A stretch of 64,000 nucleotides of DNA from Torreya grandis (lineage: Eukaryota > Streptophyta > Pinopsida > Cupressales > Taxaceae), in the NCBI GenBank assembly GCA_037957365.1, contig JARHVA010003260.1:248001-312000 (forward strand), written 5' to 3'. Every line of letters starts with the position of its first letter. Position 1 is the stretch's first letter. Below are positions 28,236 through 39,287 of the stretch, piece by piece. The notes under the pieces were generated by a model. It ran no database searches and was not told the DNA's origin. It was given only the letters and a program-made list of their open reading frames with translations. Position numbers and translations under genes: made by a program.

Positions 28236-30260
28236 ATGGTTGACTCTGGTTTTGAGTTTTGTTCTTTACAAGTTGGTGAAACCTTCCAAGCTTGTACCAT
28301 TCCCCATTAGTATGAACAAGTTCTTAGTAAACCTTGGTGTGACTATAATTAGCCTTGTCATGAAGTGTATCAATCATAAAATTAGAATTATTATGAAATT
28401 TTTTTTATCCCTCAATGGTTCTATGAGCCATGGTCATCCTATAGTTCTTTATTTTCTTCTCCATATGGAAACCATGTTATTGGACAACCCTATGAGAATA
28501 GCTACCAAGGAACCTATCAAGAGACACATATCTATCAGATTTAAGAGCATTCTTATGAGTATTTTCATATGAAACCAAATGTCCTCATGGATTTTACATA
28601 AAATTACCATTGGAAAGATGTAGCTCCTGCTCATGTAGATGCTAATCCTCCTAATCAATTAAATAATTCACTTCCATATAAGCTCATTAGTGCCTTCCTC
28701 TTTTCTAAACTCATTCATAATCCTTCTCCTTCATCCCATACTCCATTTCCAACTCCTTCATCTTCCACTATATCTCATACTCTAGCTCCTTCACCTCAAA
28801 TACATTAGCCCATCCATCAACCTTTCCTTCTCAAAGAGGAAACTATCTTGAGAGAAGCAAGTAAAGAAGAATAAATTTAATTTATGACTAATCAAGAGGC
28901 TCTCATGATTGATTATGAGGAAGAAATCACCATAGGGACTCCCCTTGGTGAACAAAAGGATATTCCACTAGCTAATGTCTCTATATTTGAAGGGATGTGT
29001 GTCCATGAAGAGCCCCCTACACTTCACCCTCAATTTGTCTTTGAGTTTTATGTGCTAGCTCCACCAACTAGTTCATCTTGTCCTCACCCTATCACTCTTT
29101 TCCTTGATAGACCTGTGGTATGGGAACCTAAGGAGGATCAGCTAGTTAATAAAGAAAGATAACTCTTGCTTGAAGAAAACCTACCTCTTTAGCAACCTCA
29201 TTGGGCTAGGTCACATGATTTCAAGATGCCTAGTCTTGGCATTATCATGAAGGAAAAAGAGATGGAGGATCTTACAGGCCTAAAAGAAGACTCCACAACT
29301 AATCAAAAGGTTTTAGATGATCATCTCAAACATGAAGTGAAATGTACTATCAAGAATGAAACTCAAATCATCCCTCGAGAAGTGTTAGTCCTTAGAGAGC
29401 TTCATGAGACTAATATAGAGGAAATAGTTATTGTGGATGACATCCATGAAGAAGAAGATTTATGGCATAAGTTCAATGCTATTTGCAAGGAATTTGATGG
29501 GTTTTGTGAAGCTTCTCCTTCTCCAAAAGATTGCACACTTGATGACAAGATTATTAATGAGTCTAACCTTGATATTGAGTGTTCAACCAAACATAAAGAG
29601 GAAGGTCTTTATACTGGTCAAGAACCTACTATCATGAAGTCACTTGGTGATGCTAGTATACAAGAAGTTGTTGATAAGGATGATTGGTAGCTGCAAATGG
29701 AGCTCTTTCAATAAATAGAAGAGATTTTCCAAGTTGAGGGTAAAATGCATGACAAGGTAAATAAAGAATATTCCATGGAGGATAATGATCAAGATTAGGT
29801 AAAATTTTCAAAGCTCCTTGATGAGCTAGAAGAACTTGCAGCTAAGAGGAGGCCTAATCTTGTTGAAAACTCTATAGAGGACAAGAAGGTATGTTTTGTT
29901 GAATCATCATTTGAAGTTGAAATTGAGGATCCACATGACAAGGTTGAATATATTTGGATGCAAGAGGAATACTTATACATTTTAGACCTATTTAAAGTTG
30001 GTCTACTTGAGAGCATGGTAATTGAAGTGCCAAGGAATAGGTCTAATCCATAAAACATCCAATCCAAGGAGAAATATACTTTGGACCATGTTTCATCTCA
30101 TAAAGAAGGCGATGCTTCAAACTTTCCCTTTGATTTAGGGGGGAGGTATGTTCATTTTTATTTGTATATAATAGGTTGTTTTTTGTTTCTCCTAAGTGCC
30201 TTGAGCACATGTGTGTGTGTTTGCTTTTTTTGTTGTGCATGTCTTTGCTTTGTGTATTGA
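28236..30260 (+). pseudogene. ORF-Y: unrecognised 674-codon frame interrupted only by TAA/TAG
   Basis: One frame runs from ATG 28236 to TGA 30258 with no frameshift. It has 15 in-frame TAA/TAG codons (first at 28308, last at 30051) and no internal TGA. The predicted product is Gln/Tyr-rich at first (YENSYQGTYQETH), then Pro/Ser-rich (HTPFPTPSSS, 28720-28800), then long and acidic (IEEIVIVDDIHEEEDLW, 29420-29460; LLDELEELAAKRR, 29818-29850). It ends in a hydrophobic tail after 30147 that probably lies past the true end, because a purine tract occurs at 30136-30146. I recognise no domain. Position between a primer-site-like sequence and a purine tract suggests the coding region of a non-autonomous LTR element. 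Fourteen of 15 stops fit lost Gln codons. Confidence 0.6.
30136..30146 (+). promoter_or_regulatory. Possible polypurine tract
   Basis: TAGGGGGGAGG is the strongest purine run near the 3' end of the putative element and resembles an LTR-retrotransposon plus-strand primer. It lies about 270 bases before the right LTR-like repeat rather than directly against it, which weakens the assignment. Confidence 0.35.
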
Positions 30261-30418
30261 GGTAGTCATTAGTTGTATTATCTTGGTCAATCTCAAAGTC
30301 AATGGTTAAAGGTATCCTTGTTTGCCTCAGAATTTATATGACTCCTAAGCCCAATGGACTGATAAGGCTACTGGTCTAGTTAGTAAAGCAAGCATACTAC
30401 CCCTATGAGTCACTAGTG

Positions 30419-31859
30419 TGTTGACCAAATTTGACTTTTTAGCCAAATTGGGCACCTATAGTAAAAACTTGACTTTATATGTCTATAGGGGGTATAATAT
30501 GAGTTTAATGGGGTATATTAAATGTTAATTAATCTCAAATGATGTTATTTTGTCCTTGGTCAATTAGTTTTTATGTCCATTTATCATTTTGGGTCATTTT
30601 AGGGGTCAAAAAGGTGTATTTAATGATTTATATAAGTTTCTTGGGAAATGTGAAGGTATAAATGGGTGATGTCACATGAAATATGTCTTAATAAGTCTTA
30701 ATCCATTGTTGGTAACTGAAAGTTGTAGGTTCATCAGAAGAAAAGTCAATTTTCTTAAAGAAAAGGAAGAGTTTGGCACTTGTATGACCTCTTTGGGAAG
30801 TGTGACACTTAGAAAATGTTGAAATGTGACTATTTAGATTAAACATCCTCATTCCCATGATTTTTTGGATCTGGGAGTGTCATTTAAATCCAAATCTATT
30901 CTACTCCCTTTTCACCCTTCTTGGCAAACAAAAATGACTTGTAGGTTTTTGCTTGGCACAGATAGCTCATGAGTTTTCAAGATAAATGATCTTTGGAGAT
31001 GATAGTAAAATAAAATAAATTAATTTTCATATAAGGAGTTTGTAAATTTATCAATTGTGCTTTATGAACCATTGTTAACAAGTTGATTGTGCAAATCTGT
31101 TAACTATTTCATGCACCCTATGGTTTTTGCTCTTGTTTAAAAGATTCTATACAATATAGATACTGCTGTTGCTCCTAGATTATGTTTAATTATTTTTCCA
31201 ATGTTACCCATTATTTGTTTCATGGTTTTTAGTGTTTAGATGAGCCAATAAGCTCAAATTTGTAGACTGGTCTCTCTTGAGTGTAATAGGCAGTAGTTTT
31301 CACCATTTTTAGGAACTTTGGGTTTCTCCATGGTTTCAAAAAGTTGTGTTATGTTATTTCAAATGTTTTAAAAGTGTTTTTTTTACCCATTCACCTTTAA
31401 TCTTTAGTCTCCAAAGCAATTCTCATGGTTGGTAAGCTCACATGTCACACAAACAACCGTTGCATCATGGCTTGCCATGTAGTTCTTGGTTGCAAGTGAT
31501 TTTCACATTGGAGAAGAAGTATTGTCTCTTTTTTCAAGATGTTTTTGATTAGGATCATGAATTTTAAGGTTTATTTTGAGTTTATCTACCAATGAGGCCC
31601 TTTGCCCATCTTTGTTGCTCCATTCTAGATACTCACTGACCATACATACAACCAATGCACATACATGAACCATGATGATGTAATCAAAGCCTTAGTATGG
31701 TTTTCAATCTTTTAAGAGGTGAAAGGATCATTAGAAAGTTTTGAGAGAGACATTAGACCTATAAAGGCTTATGATAATTCATTAGGTGTATTCCATGACC
31801 TCTGTCCAAACTAAATCTACCTGTATACTAAGAATTACAACCTATAGATGGCCTAAATA
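30419..31859 (+). mobile_element. LTR-like direct repeat, right copy
   Basis: Partner of 22655-24091. It starts TGTTGACCAAATTTGA and follows the same order of landmarks: a GAAAAGTCAATTTTCTTAAAG block at 30740, the ACTGGTCTCTCTTGAGTG block at 31266, GCATCATGGCTTGCCATGTAG at 31462 and the GGCCTAAA end. The two copies differ by many substitutions and small indels, so the pair is old. Confidence 0.55.
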
Positions 31860-33620
31860 GATCATACCTACAATTAAAAAGTCTAGCATGCTATACCTTC
31901 ATCTACAACTTTATAACATTAAAATCAATCATCAAATCCTATTGTAAGATATACTATCTAATGCTACTCTTGTAAGTGTTATGCTTTTGGATATTGATAA
32001 TAAAATAGGGTTTCATATCATATAGCATAATTTTCTACTGTTAATGATCAATTTGTGTAAACATCCATAATTTCCACTCAATATAATAAAGATTTCAATT
32101 AGGTTTTTAATATAAATATTGCATGTGGGATGTTTTAGTATTTGTTTGATATCTAGAATTGAAAATGAACCACAACAACATTTAGAGTTTATAAATTATC
32201 CAAAAAGAGATATTACAATAACATTCAAGTTCATATCTTAATCATGGTTATACAATCCAAATTAGTGTAAACAAATTGATGTTATTTATCATGTATATGG
32301 TGAATTACATATATATTATCTATGCACATGATTTTCACAGTATAAATGAGTGGGATGTAGGAAATAAAGGTTACATATGATACATGGACAAACAAATAAA
32401 TTACATTTTTTATACCCATGGAATACTTTTCTACCTTTTGGGAATGCCTACACTATGGGCATCTTTTCACACTTATCAGTTTATATATTTCTATATTGAT
32501 CTATTGATCATAGTAGACCATTATACATGATTTTATATTGATTATATTTTAGATAGTGCTATTACATATATATTTTTCTTTAATATATTGGATGGTGACA
32601 TTAATTGTTTATGTAAACTAACATTGCTTGCTCTATGTGTGCTTGACATTGATGATTATTACATTGTATGATCATTGATGTGTGTTGTATTACATGTTAT
32701 AAAAGTGCATTGAATGTGTCTTATCATGTTACAAGTCAATTTTGTCAAAGGATCCTCTAGTCCATGTCATGACCATGTTGTTTATTTTGGGTGAGAGTCA
32801 AATACAAGGCTAGTCATATCTTGAGTGATTGTGTGCTTCATGATCATGATATTGTGTGCATGTATATAGATACATGTATGCTTATTTTTGAACTTGGTGC
32901 CATGATTTCTATCATGTATGTTTTTACTATGTGTGATGTAATGATTTCTATTATGCATCTATAATGATGCTTATTATTTTATTCCTAATCGATTCATCAA
33001 CTTGACATGACACTTGCATGCCATTGCCTAGGATTAAAATTTTCATATGTGCTTGAATGATTAAATATTTATATGATGACACATCTTATAATGTTTGTAT
33101 ACATGATTTACATGATTACATTTTCTATATAGCACATGTTGCACATAAATATTTATTTTGAGATGAGTAATTCATAAGCTTCATTCCACATATCAAAAGG
33201 GGGCATATAGTGGGCTTGTCTTAGAGATTCAAACTATGGTAGACATATAGTTCATACTTTGGCTTAGATTATGTGATTTAGATGAGACTAGTTGGAGTGA
33301 TTAATGCATATGTAGATAATTATACATGATTGTAAGGTTCAATTGGAACATTATATGTCATTCTAAGACATATTATATGGGTTAGATAGATAAAATATAT
33401 CAGATTTGTTAGTTTGAGCAATTGATAAACATTCTATGACATTATGATAGATATATAATGGAAATATATCACTTTGAGGTATATATGGATTAGATTTTTG
33501 GCATTAATGTTATAAATGCAAGTAATTTTCTATTTTTAAGTTGTGTATCGATGGGGAATGATGGTACTATAGGAACTTTGGATTTAAAATATGTCTATAT
33601 CAGTTGATTAAAATTTTAAA

Positions 33621-33713
33621 TTTACATATTAACTTGATTTTTGGATCTAATTTTACATAAAAACTTGTTTTGAGGTCCCACCTTTACATACAAACCTAAT
33701 TTTGGGGTTAAAA
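33621..33713 (+). repeat. 31-bp tandem repeat, three copies
   Basis: TTTACATA recurs at 33621, 33652 and 33683, each followed by an AAACTTGTTTTGAGG-like sequence. The copies are diverged but the spacing is constant. Confidence 0.65.
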
Positions 33714-34365
33714 AAATAATTATGATGATATTTATAGTAGTATAAATAAAATTTATATGACGCTCAACTTCTATTACTTCTCTATATCTAATTATGGTTG
33801 AGTCATTAACATTCCTCAACACACAATCTCAATTGTTGCATCTCCTTAGGTAATAATCACCCCATGGCATTCTCCAAACAAGTTCAATAAATGGCAGATT
33901 ACTTCAGGTACCCTTATGTGTATTCATTCTTTGACTTTTCAATTTAAAATAATTCATTGATCTAGATTATTTCATTTTTTTTAATCATGAGTGGACATTG
34001 ATCTATACATGTTTTTTTTTAGGTTTTACATAGAAAAAATGGTAAATTTAGGGCATACCTATCAATGCCAAGTTTTTTTAATCACAAGTACAAAATTTCT
34101 TCTTTTATCCTTTTAAAATACTAGAATAAGGGAGGGGGCATTTGTAGACACCAAAATTTGGTATTAGACAATTGGTAACATTTATATACACTAAAATATA
34201 ATATTAGACATTTATAAATGTTAGTCTTGATCCACATTAAACTTACATGATTTGTGCACACACATATGGCTCTCGTACACCCTTCTCTCGCATCCACATG
34301 TTTTTTATGGGTTCAACCCTCCCTATTTTTTATCAGTCATCTACTAAAATTTTCTAGTCTATGCC

Positions 34366-34370
34366 TAACG
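34366..34370. repeat. Copia target-site duplication, left
   Basis: TAACG here against TAATG at 39975-39979: five bases with one C-to-T difference, directly outside the two LTRs. Confidence 0.7.
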
Positions 34371-35061
34371 TGTTAAGGTGTGGAGTTAAAAGCTTCACCA
34401 AATGAGTGAGTTTGCAAAGTTGCAGGATTTACACAGTCACTGGCGTCGGTCAGGAGCGACTGACGTTGGTCAGGAGTCGACTAGGAGATGCCGACGTCGA
34501 TTATGTTTGGCCAATGTCAGTCAGGTGCAGACAAGCAGGGACTGACGTCGGTCACCTATACATCCAGAATGCTATTTCCATGGACATAACAGAATGTTTT
34601 CATGGTAGGATTAAGTGATAGTCTTAAGTCCGCATCTCTATTTTAAGTAAGACTATTTAGAGCCCTTGATTAGGAGGTGCGTCTAATGAATGTAGTGGTA
34701 TGCTCATGTTTCCTAATATTATATATAGGATTAGATCTTCATAGCTTATTGTAATGTTGAATTGGATAGTACAATTGTATATGTGTATCAATCCAGGTTG
34801 TTGGAATTGATTGTAATTGAGAGAGAGAGCTCTTGAGGGAAAGAGATCTAGAAAGAGATCTGTACATCTGAGAGAGGTGTGGAAGAAAAGAAGTTTATTC
34901 AATTGTATTCCTTCTGTAAAGAGTTTAATACAAGTTTTTAGGGTGGTTTCTTGTATCTCTTATTGTTTGCTATTTTTTGATTCTAGTTACTTATCTTTCT
35001 GGTTTAATTCCACATTTATTGCTTTCACATTGTAATCAACATTGTTGGTTGATCTCCAACA
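34371..35061 (+). repeat. Copia 5' LTR
   Basis: Starts TGTTAAGG and ends CCAACA, with the canonical TG and CA termini. A TATA element TTATATATAGGA lies at 34719-34730, giving a plausible RNA start just downstream. A cluster of GACGTC-type motifs occupies 34440-34556 in U3, upstream of the TATA box. A GA-rich stretch with GAGAGAGAGAGCTCTTGAG follows at about 34820. Confidence 0.95.
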
Positions 35062-35063
35062 AG

Positions 35064-35075
35064 TGGTATCAGAGC
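35064..35075 (+). promoter_or_regulatory. Copia primer-binding site
   Basis: TGGTATCAGAGC, the classic plant copia site complementary to the 3' end of initiator tRNA-Met, two bases after the LTR end. Confidence 0.95.
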
Positions 35076-35163
35076 TCAGGTTGACTAACAGGTGTTTCAG
35101 ATCTGGTTAGTGTGTATTGATTACAGGTTACTCACAGGGATTTTTATTTGAGTGGGAGAAGCA

Positions 35164-35938
35164 ATGGCAGAAGAAAGTAAACTGAGAATGGAGAAGTTTA
35201 ATGGCAAAAATTATCAATATTGGAGAATGCAGATAGAGGATTATTTGTATCAGAAAGATCTATACTTACTGTTAGGTGGGGTTTCAAAGAAGCCCAAAGA
35301 CATGGATGATGAAGAATGGGAAGTTCTTGATAAAGGCTCTTGAATCTATAAGATTGAGTCTGGCATCTACTGTGATATCTAATTTATCACAGGCAAAGTC
35401 AACGGTAGAGTTAATGACTACTTTAGCAAATTTATATGAAAAACCCTCAGCTTCAAATAAGGTATATCTTATGAAGCAGTTATTTAATTTGTAAATGCAA
35501 GAAGGTGGATCTGTATCTAATCATCTAAATGATTTCCATGGAATTGTAAATCAATTAAATTCAGTCAAAATAGTGTTTGATGATGAAATTAAGGCTCTTT
35601 TAATATTATGTTCTTTGCCTGAAAGCTGGCATAGCTTGGTAATGGCAGTTAGTAATACTGCATCTGCTTCAAATATTTTAAAAGTAGAGGATGTTGTTAG
35701 TGTAATCTTGAATAAAGAAATTCGTAGGAAAAGCACAAAGGAAACATTAGGGAATGCTTTAAGTTTTGAGAGTAGGGGAAGGCAAAAAGAGAAGGGCAAG
35801 AAAGGGAGATCAAGGTCTAAGTCAAAGATGAGAGGTAGATCCAAATCCAGAAATGGCAGGAGGCCACAATGCTGGAATTGTGGAAAGATAGGGCACATAA
35901 GCAAAGATTGCTGGTCAAAGCCTAAAGAAGACAATTAG
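35164..35938 (+). pseudogene. Copia gag
   Basis: The capsid and nucleocapsid part of the polyprotein. I chose ATG 35164, which gives MAEESKLRMEKFNGKNY, the usual copia gag opening. The frame slips near 35335, and a TAA at 35492-35494 replaces a residue in LFNLxMQEGG. The rest follows the UBN2-type gag pattern (NHLNDFHGIVNQL, then LPESWHSL). An Arg/Ser/Lys-rich linker leads to the CCHC knuckle CWNCGKIGHISKDC at about 35868-35910. The TAG at 35936 and a TAA soon after are within what was a continuous gag-pol frame. Confidence 0.9.
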
Positions 35939-35998
35939 CATGAAGGTAAGGAATAAGCAAAAGTTGCAGGTATTGCACAAGATGCTCTTATATTCTCT

Positions 35999-36535
35999 TT
36001 GCATAATAATATAAAATCTTGGGTTTTAGATTCTGGTGCATCTTTCCATGCAACCCCTAATAGAGAATATTTTAGTGACTATGTCCATGGAGATTTTGGA
36101 ATAGTTTATTTAGGGGATGATGAGCCTTGTAAAATTGTTGGCAAAGGAAAAGTGCAGCTGAAAATGCAGAATGGCAACACATGGGTGTTGAGAGATGTTA
36201 TGCATGTTCCCAACTTGAAGAGGAATTTGATTTCTGTAGGAAAGTTAGGGGATGAGGGTTGTACAGTAACTCTCACAGCTGAATCTTGGAAGGTGACCAA
36301 GGGTGCACTTGTATTGGCCAGAGGTAAGAGAGTAGGTACTCTCTATTTATGCAATTATGTTACTAATAATTCTCCTTCTGTATTATCTACTTTAGATGTA
36401 GATGTAAAGTTGTGGCACTCTAGGCTCGGCCACATGAGTGAGAAGGGAATGTCTATTCTTAAGTCAAAAGATAAGCTTTCAGATTTGAAAAGCATAGATA
36501 TGGATTTTTGTGAGCATTGTGTTTTTGGAAAATAG
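35999..36535 (+). pseudogene. Copia protease and pre-integrase region
   Basis: Aspartic protease with the active-site motif LDSGASFHAT, followed by VMHVPNLKRNLISVG and LVLARGKRVGTLYLC. The GAG-pre-integrase segment (LWHSRLGHMSEKGM, then CEHCVFGK) contains the zinc-binding His and Cys residues expected before the integrase core. A TAG at 36533-36535 interrupts a sequence that usually reads GKQ. The protease itself looks intact. Confidence 0.92.
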
Positions 36536-36579
36536 AAGAGAGTGAGTTTTCTCAAGACTGGGTCAACAAAGAAGAAGCA

Positions 36580-37280
36580 CAAATTACAGCTTGTTCACAC
36601 AGATGTGTGGGGACCGGCTTAGGTTGCTTCTATTAGAGGATCATGGTACTATTTTTTTCATAGATGATGCTACAAGAAAGGTATGGGTCTATTGTATTAA
36701 GAATAAATCTGATGTTTTTGACACTTTTAAGATTTGGAAAGCTATGGTTGAGAATGAAACAGGCAGAAGATTGAAGTGCCTGAGATCTAACAATGGTGGT
36801 GAGTTCTGCAGCTATAAGTTCAAAAGTTATTGTTATATGCATGGAATACACAGGCAAAGGATAATTCCAAGGACACCTCAGCAAAATGGAGTTGCTAAAA
36901 GGATGAACAAAATAGTAATGGAGCGTGCAAGGTGTATGAGATTGCATGTTGATTTGCCCTTAGAGTTTTGGGCAGAAGCTGTGGATACTGCAGTGTACCT
37001 GATTAATAGAGGACCCTCTATAGCTCTGGATGGTGGAATTCCAGAAGAGGCATGGATAGGTAAAAAGGTAGATCTCTCATTTCTCAAAGTTTTTGGTTGT
37101 GAAGCCTTTGTGCACGTTGATAAGGAAAATAGAAAGAAGCTGGATGCTAAGTCTATGAGGTGCACATTTATTGGCTATGGCTCTGATGATTTTAGATTCA
37201 GGTTTTGGAATCTAGGAACTAACAAGATAATTAGGATCCATGATGTTGTTTTCAATGAAAAAGTGATGTATAGTGATTAG
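36580..37280 (+). pseudogene. Copia integrase core, catalytic triad mutated
   Basis: The integrase core begins with HTDVWGP (first catalytic Asp, about 36600). It shifts frame at a T run near 36653 and continues through IDDATRKVWVYCIK. The second catalytic Asp, normally in RSDNGGEF, reads RSNNGGEF (AAC at 36789). The catalytic Glu, normally in NGVAER, reads NGVAKR (AAA at 36897). Both are single G-to-A changes. The C-terminal part (FWAEAVDTAVYLINR, then FGCEAFVHV) is well conserved. This protein could not catalyse strand transfer. Confidence 0.92.
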
Positions 37281-37697
37281 CTCAAGAAGCTGAATCAATC
37301 TGGGTAGAGCAATGGAGAATTGCATGAGGTGACGGTCCAAAATGAGCTCATGAGAAAAATTAATCATAGACAGAAAAACATAGAGATCGACGTCGGTCAG
37401 GTAGGAACCAATGTCAACAATAAAGGAATTGATGTCGGTCATACAGTGACCAACGTCAGATAGGTAGGAACCGACGTCGATCAAGGAGAACCGACATCGG
37501 CCAGTTACAGGCCTGGAAGTGATCGAGGTCGATCACTGTCAAAGAATTTGGGCAAACAACATGTTGTGAATGAGTTTCAGACGCCCATTAGGAGGTCAGA
37601 AAGGGTAATTAAACCTCCAATTCAATATTCCCTTTCATTATTCTATTTATTGCTAACTGATGGTGGAGAACCAGAGAGTTTTGATGAAGCAATATAG
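37281..37697 (+). pseudogene. Copia integrase-RT hinge with in-frame minisatellite
   Basis: The hinge between integrase and RT. In the pol frame it reads as repeats of the IDVGQVGTNV type, encoded by degenerate GACGTCGGTCAG units at 37386-37540. It then joins the normal copia hinge end RRSERVIKPPIQY (37590-37627). Several TAG stops occur. The same DNA motif forms the array in U3 of both LTRs. Confidence 0.7.
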
Positions 37698-38850
37698 GTG
37701 GAATCCAAGAATCAGTGGGAGTTAGGCATGAATGAAGAGATTGATTCCTTGAGAGAGAACCAAACATGGGATTTGGTTGAGTTGTCAGTAGGAAAGAAGA
37801 CACTAAAGAATAGATGGATCTATAGATTGAAGGAAAGTGAAAATAGACAGATGAGATATAAGGCCAGGTTGGTAGTGAAAGGATTTGCACAAAAACTAGG
37901 TATTGATTTTGGTGAGATTTTTTCTCCTGTTGTTAAAATGACTTTTATACGGACTGTATTGTCTTTAGTTGCTATTAAGGATTTACATCTTGAGCATCTT
38001 GATGTTAAGACAATGTTTCTTCATGGAGATTTGGATGAAGAAATATATATGGATCAGCCGAAAGGATTTGAGGTCAAAGGTAAGGAGAAGTTAGTGTGCA
38101 GATTGAAGAAAAGCTTGTATGGCCTCAAGCAAGCTCCTAGACAGTGGTATTTGAGATTTGACAGGTTTATGACTGAGCATGGCTATATTAGATGTCAATC
38201 TGACCATTGTGTGTATTTTAAGAGATTGGATAATGGTAGATATATTATTCTATTATTGTATGTAGATGATATGCTGGTTGCAGGATCACACATGCAGGAT
38301 ATCTCTGAGCTTAAGGTGAAATTAGCTCACACATTTGCCATGAAGGATTTGGGAGAAACAAAGAAAATCCTTAGCATTAACATTAAGAGAGACAGAAAAA
38401 ATCACATGTTGATTTTGTCTCAAGAGGATTATGTGAACAAGGTGTTGAAACGGTTCAATATGCAGGATACAAAACCAGTCAACACACCTTTGGTTGGAAA
38501 TTTTAAATTGAGTAAAGAATAGTGTCCTAATTCACATGATGAGGTAGAGTACATGAGTATAGTTCCATATGCTTTCGTAGTAGGGAGCTTAATGTATGCA
38601 ATGGTTTGTACTAGACCGGATATTGCCCAAGCAGTGGGAGTTGTAAGTAAGTATATGGCCAATCCAGGAAAGGAGCACTGAAAAGTAGTTCAGTGGATCC
38701 TTAGATATCTGAGAGGGACCAGCAGTAGGCATTTGTGCTATGGAGGTTCAGATACTTCTCTACATGGTTATGCAGATTTAGATATGGTAGGTGATTTGGA
38801 TGGCAGGAGAAGCACCACAGGATATGTTTTCACTGTTGGTGGAATGGCGG
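37698..38850 (+). pseudogene. Copia reverse transcriptase
   Basis: RVT_2-type reverse transcriptase. It shows NEEIDSLRENQTWDLVE, KARLVVKGFAQ, the LDVKTMFLHGDL region with the first catalytic Asp, LYGLKQAPRQWY and the YVDDM active site at about 38260. A TAG at 38520 and a TGA at about 38680 (the latter at a Trp position in KEHWKVVQW) break the frame. Otherwise it is unusually well preserved, with an 824-base open stretch. Confidence 0.93.
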
Positions 38851-39214
38851 TTAGCTGGATATCAAAGTTGTAGAAGGTTGTTGCCTTATCAACTACAGAA
38901 GCAGAATATATTGCAGTCACAGAGGCTAACAAAGAGATGATATGGATGACACCGTTCATGGAAGATCTTGGAAAGGAGCAAGAGAGTTGCAGATTATACA
39001 GTGATAGAGTGTAATTCATTTGGCTAAGAATTCAGCCTTTCATTCAAGAACAAAGCATATACAACTTAGGTACCACTTCATTAGACAGGTATTGGAGGAT
39101 GGTGAGTTGAAGCTGGAAAAGATCCATACAGATAAGAATCCTGCTGATATGTTAACCAAGCTGATAACAAAGAAGTTGAATCTTCATTCAACTTTTGTTG
39201 GTCTTCATGATTGA
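38740..39214 (+). pseudogene. Copia RNase H
   Basis: C-terminal RNase H of copia pol: a GYADLDMVGDLD segment with catalytic Asp, STTGYVF, STTEAEYIA with the Glu, and IHLAKNSAFHSRTKHI. A small deletion near 39008 shifts the frame within the usual SDSQSAI motif. A TAG at about 38870 replaces Gln in SKLQKVVALS. The product ends at TGA 39212-39214 with the common NPADMLTK signature shortly before. Confidence 0.9.
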
Positions 39215-39276
39215 GTTTGAAGATGGAAGAGCTAGAAGATGTTGTTGTATAGGTACTGGTGCAACTATTTATCTCT

Positions 39277-39287
39277 AAGTGGGAGAT
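39277..39287 (+). promoter_or_regulatory. Copia polypurine tract
   Basis: AAGTGGGAGAT directly precedes the 3' LTR, the normal position of the plus-strand primer. Confidence 0.88.

Larger units (their letters stand above)
32220..34370 (+). repeat. Dispersed repeat family, copy B, with LTR-like end
   Basis: Colinear with copies A and C. Near its right end a purine tract, AATAAGGGAGGGGG (34125-34138), is followed four bases later by TGTAGACACCAAAATTTGG (34143), a convincing polypurine-tract and LTR junction of gypsy type. The LTR is interrupted at 34371 by the copia element. Sequence from 39980 on should be its continuation, though I could not confirm this by matching copy A. Confidence 0.6.

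Noticed and set aside
35551..35934. 127-codon minus-strand open frame opposite copia gag
   Set aside because: Shadow of the gag frame, with no independent codon or domain signal.
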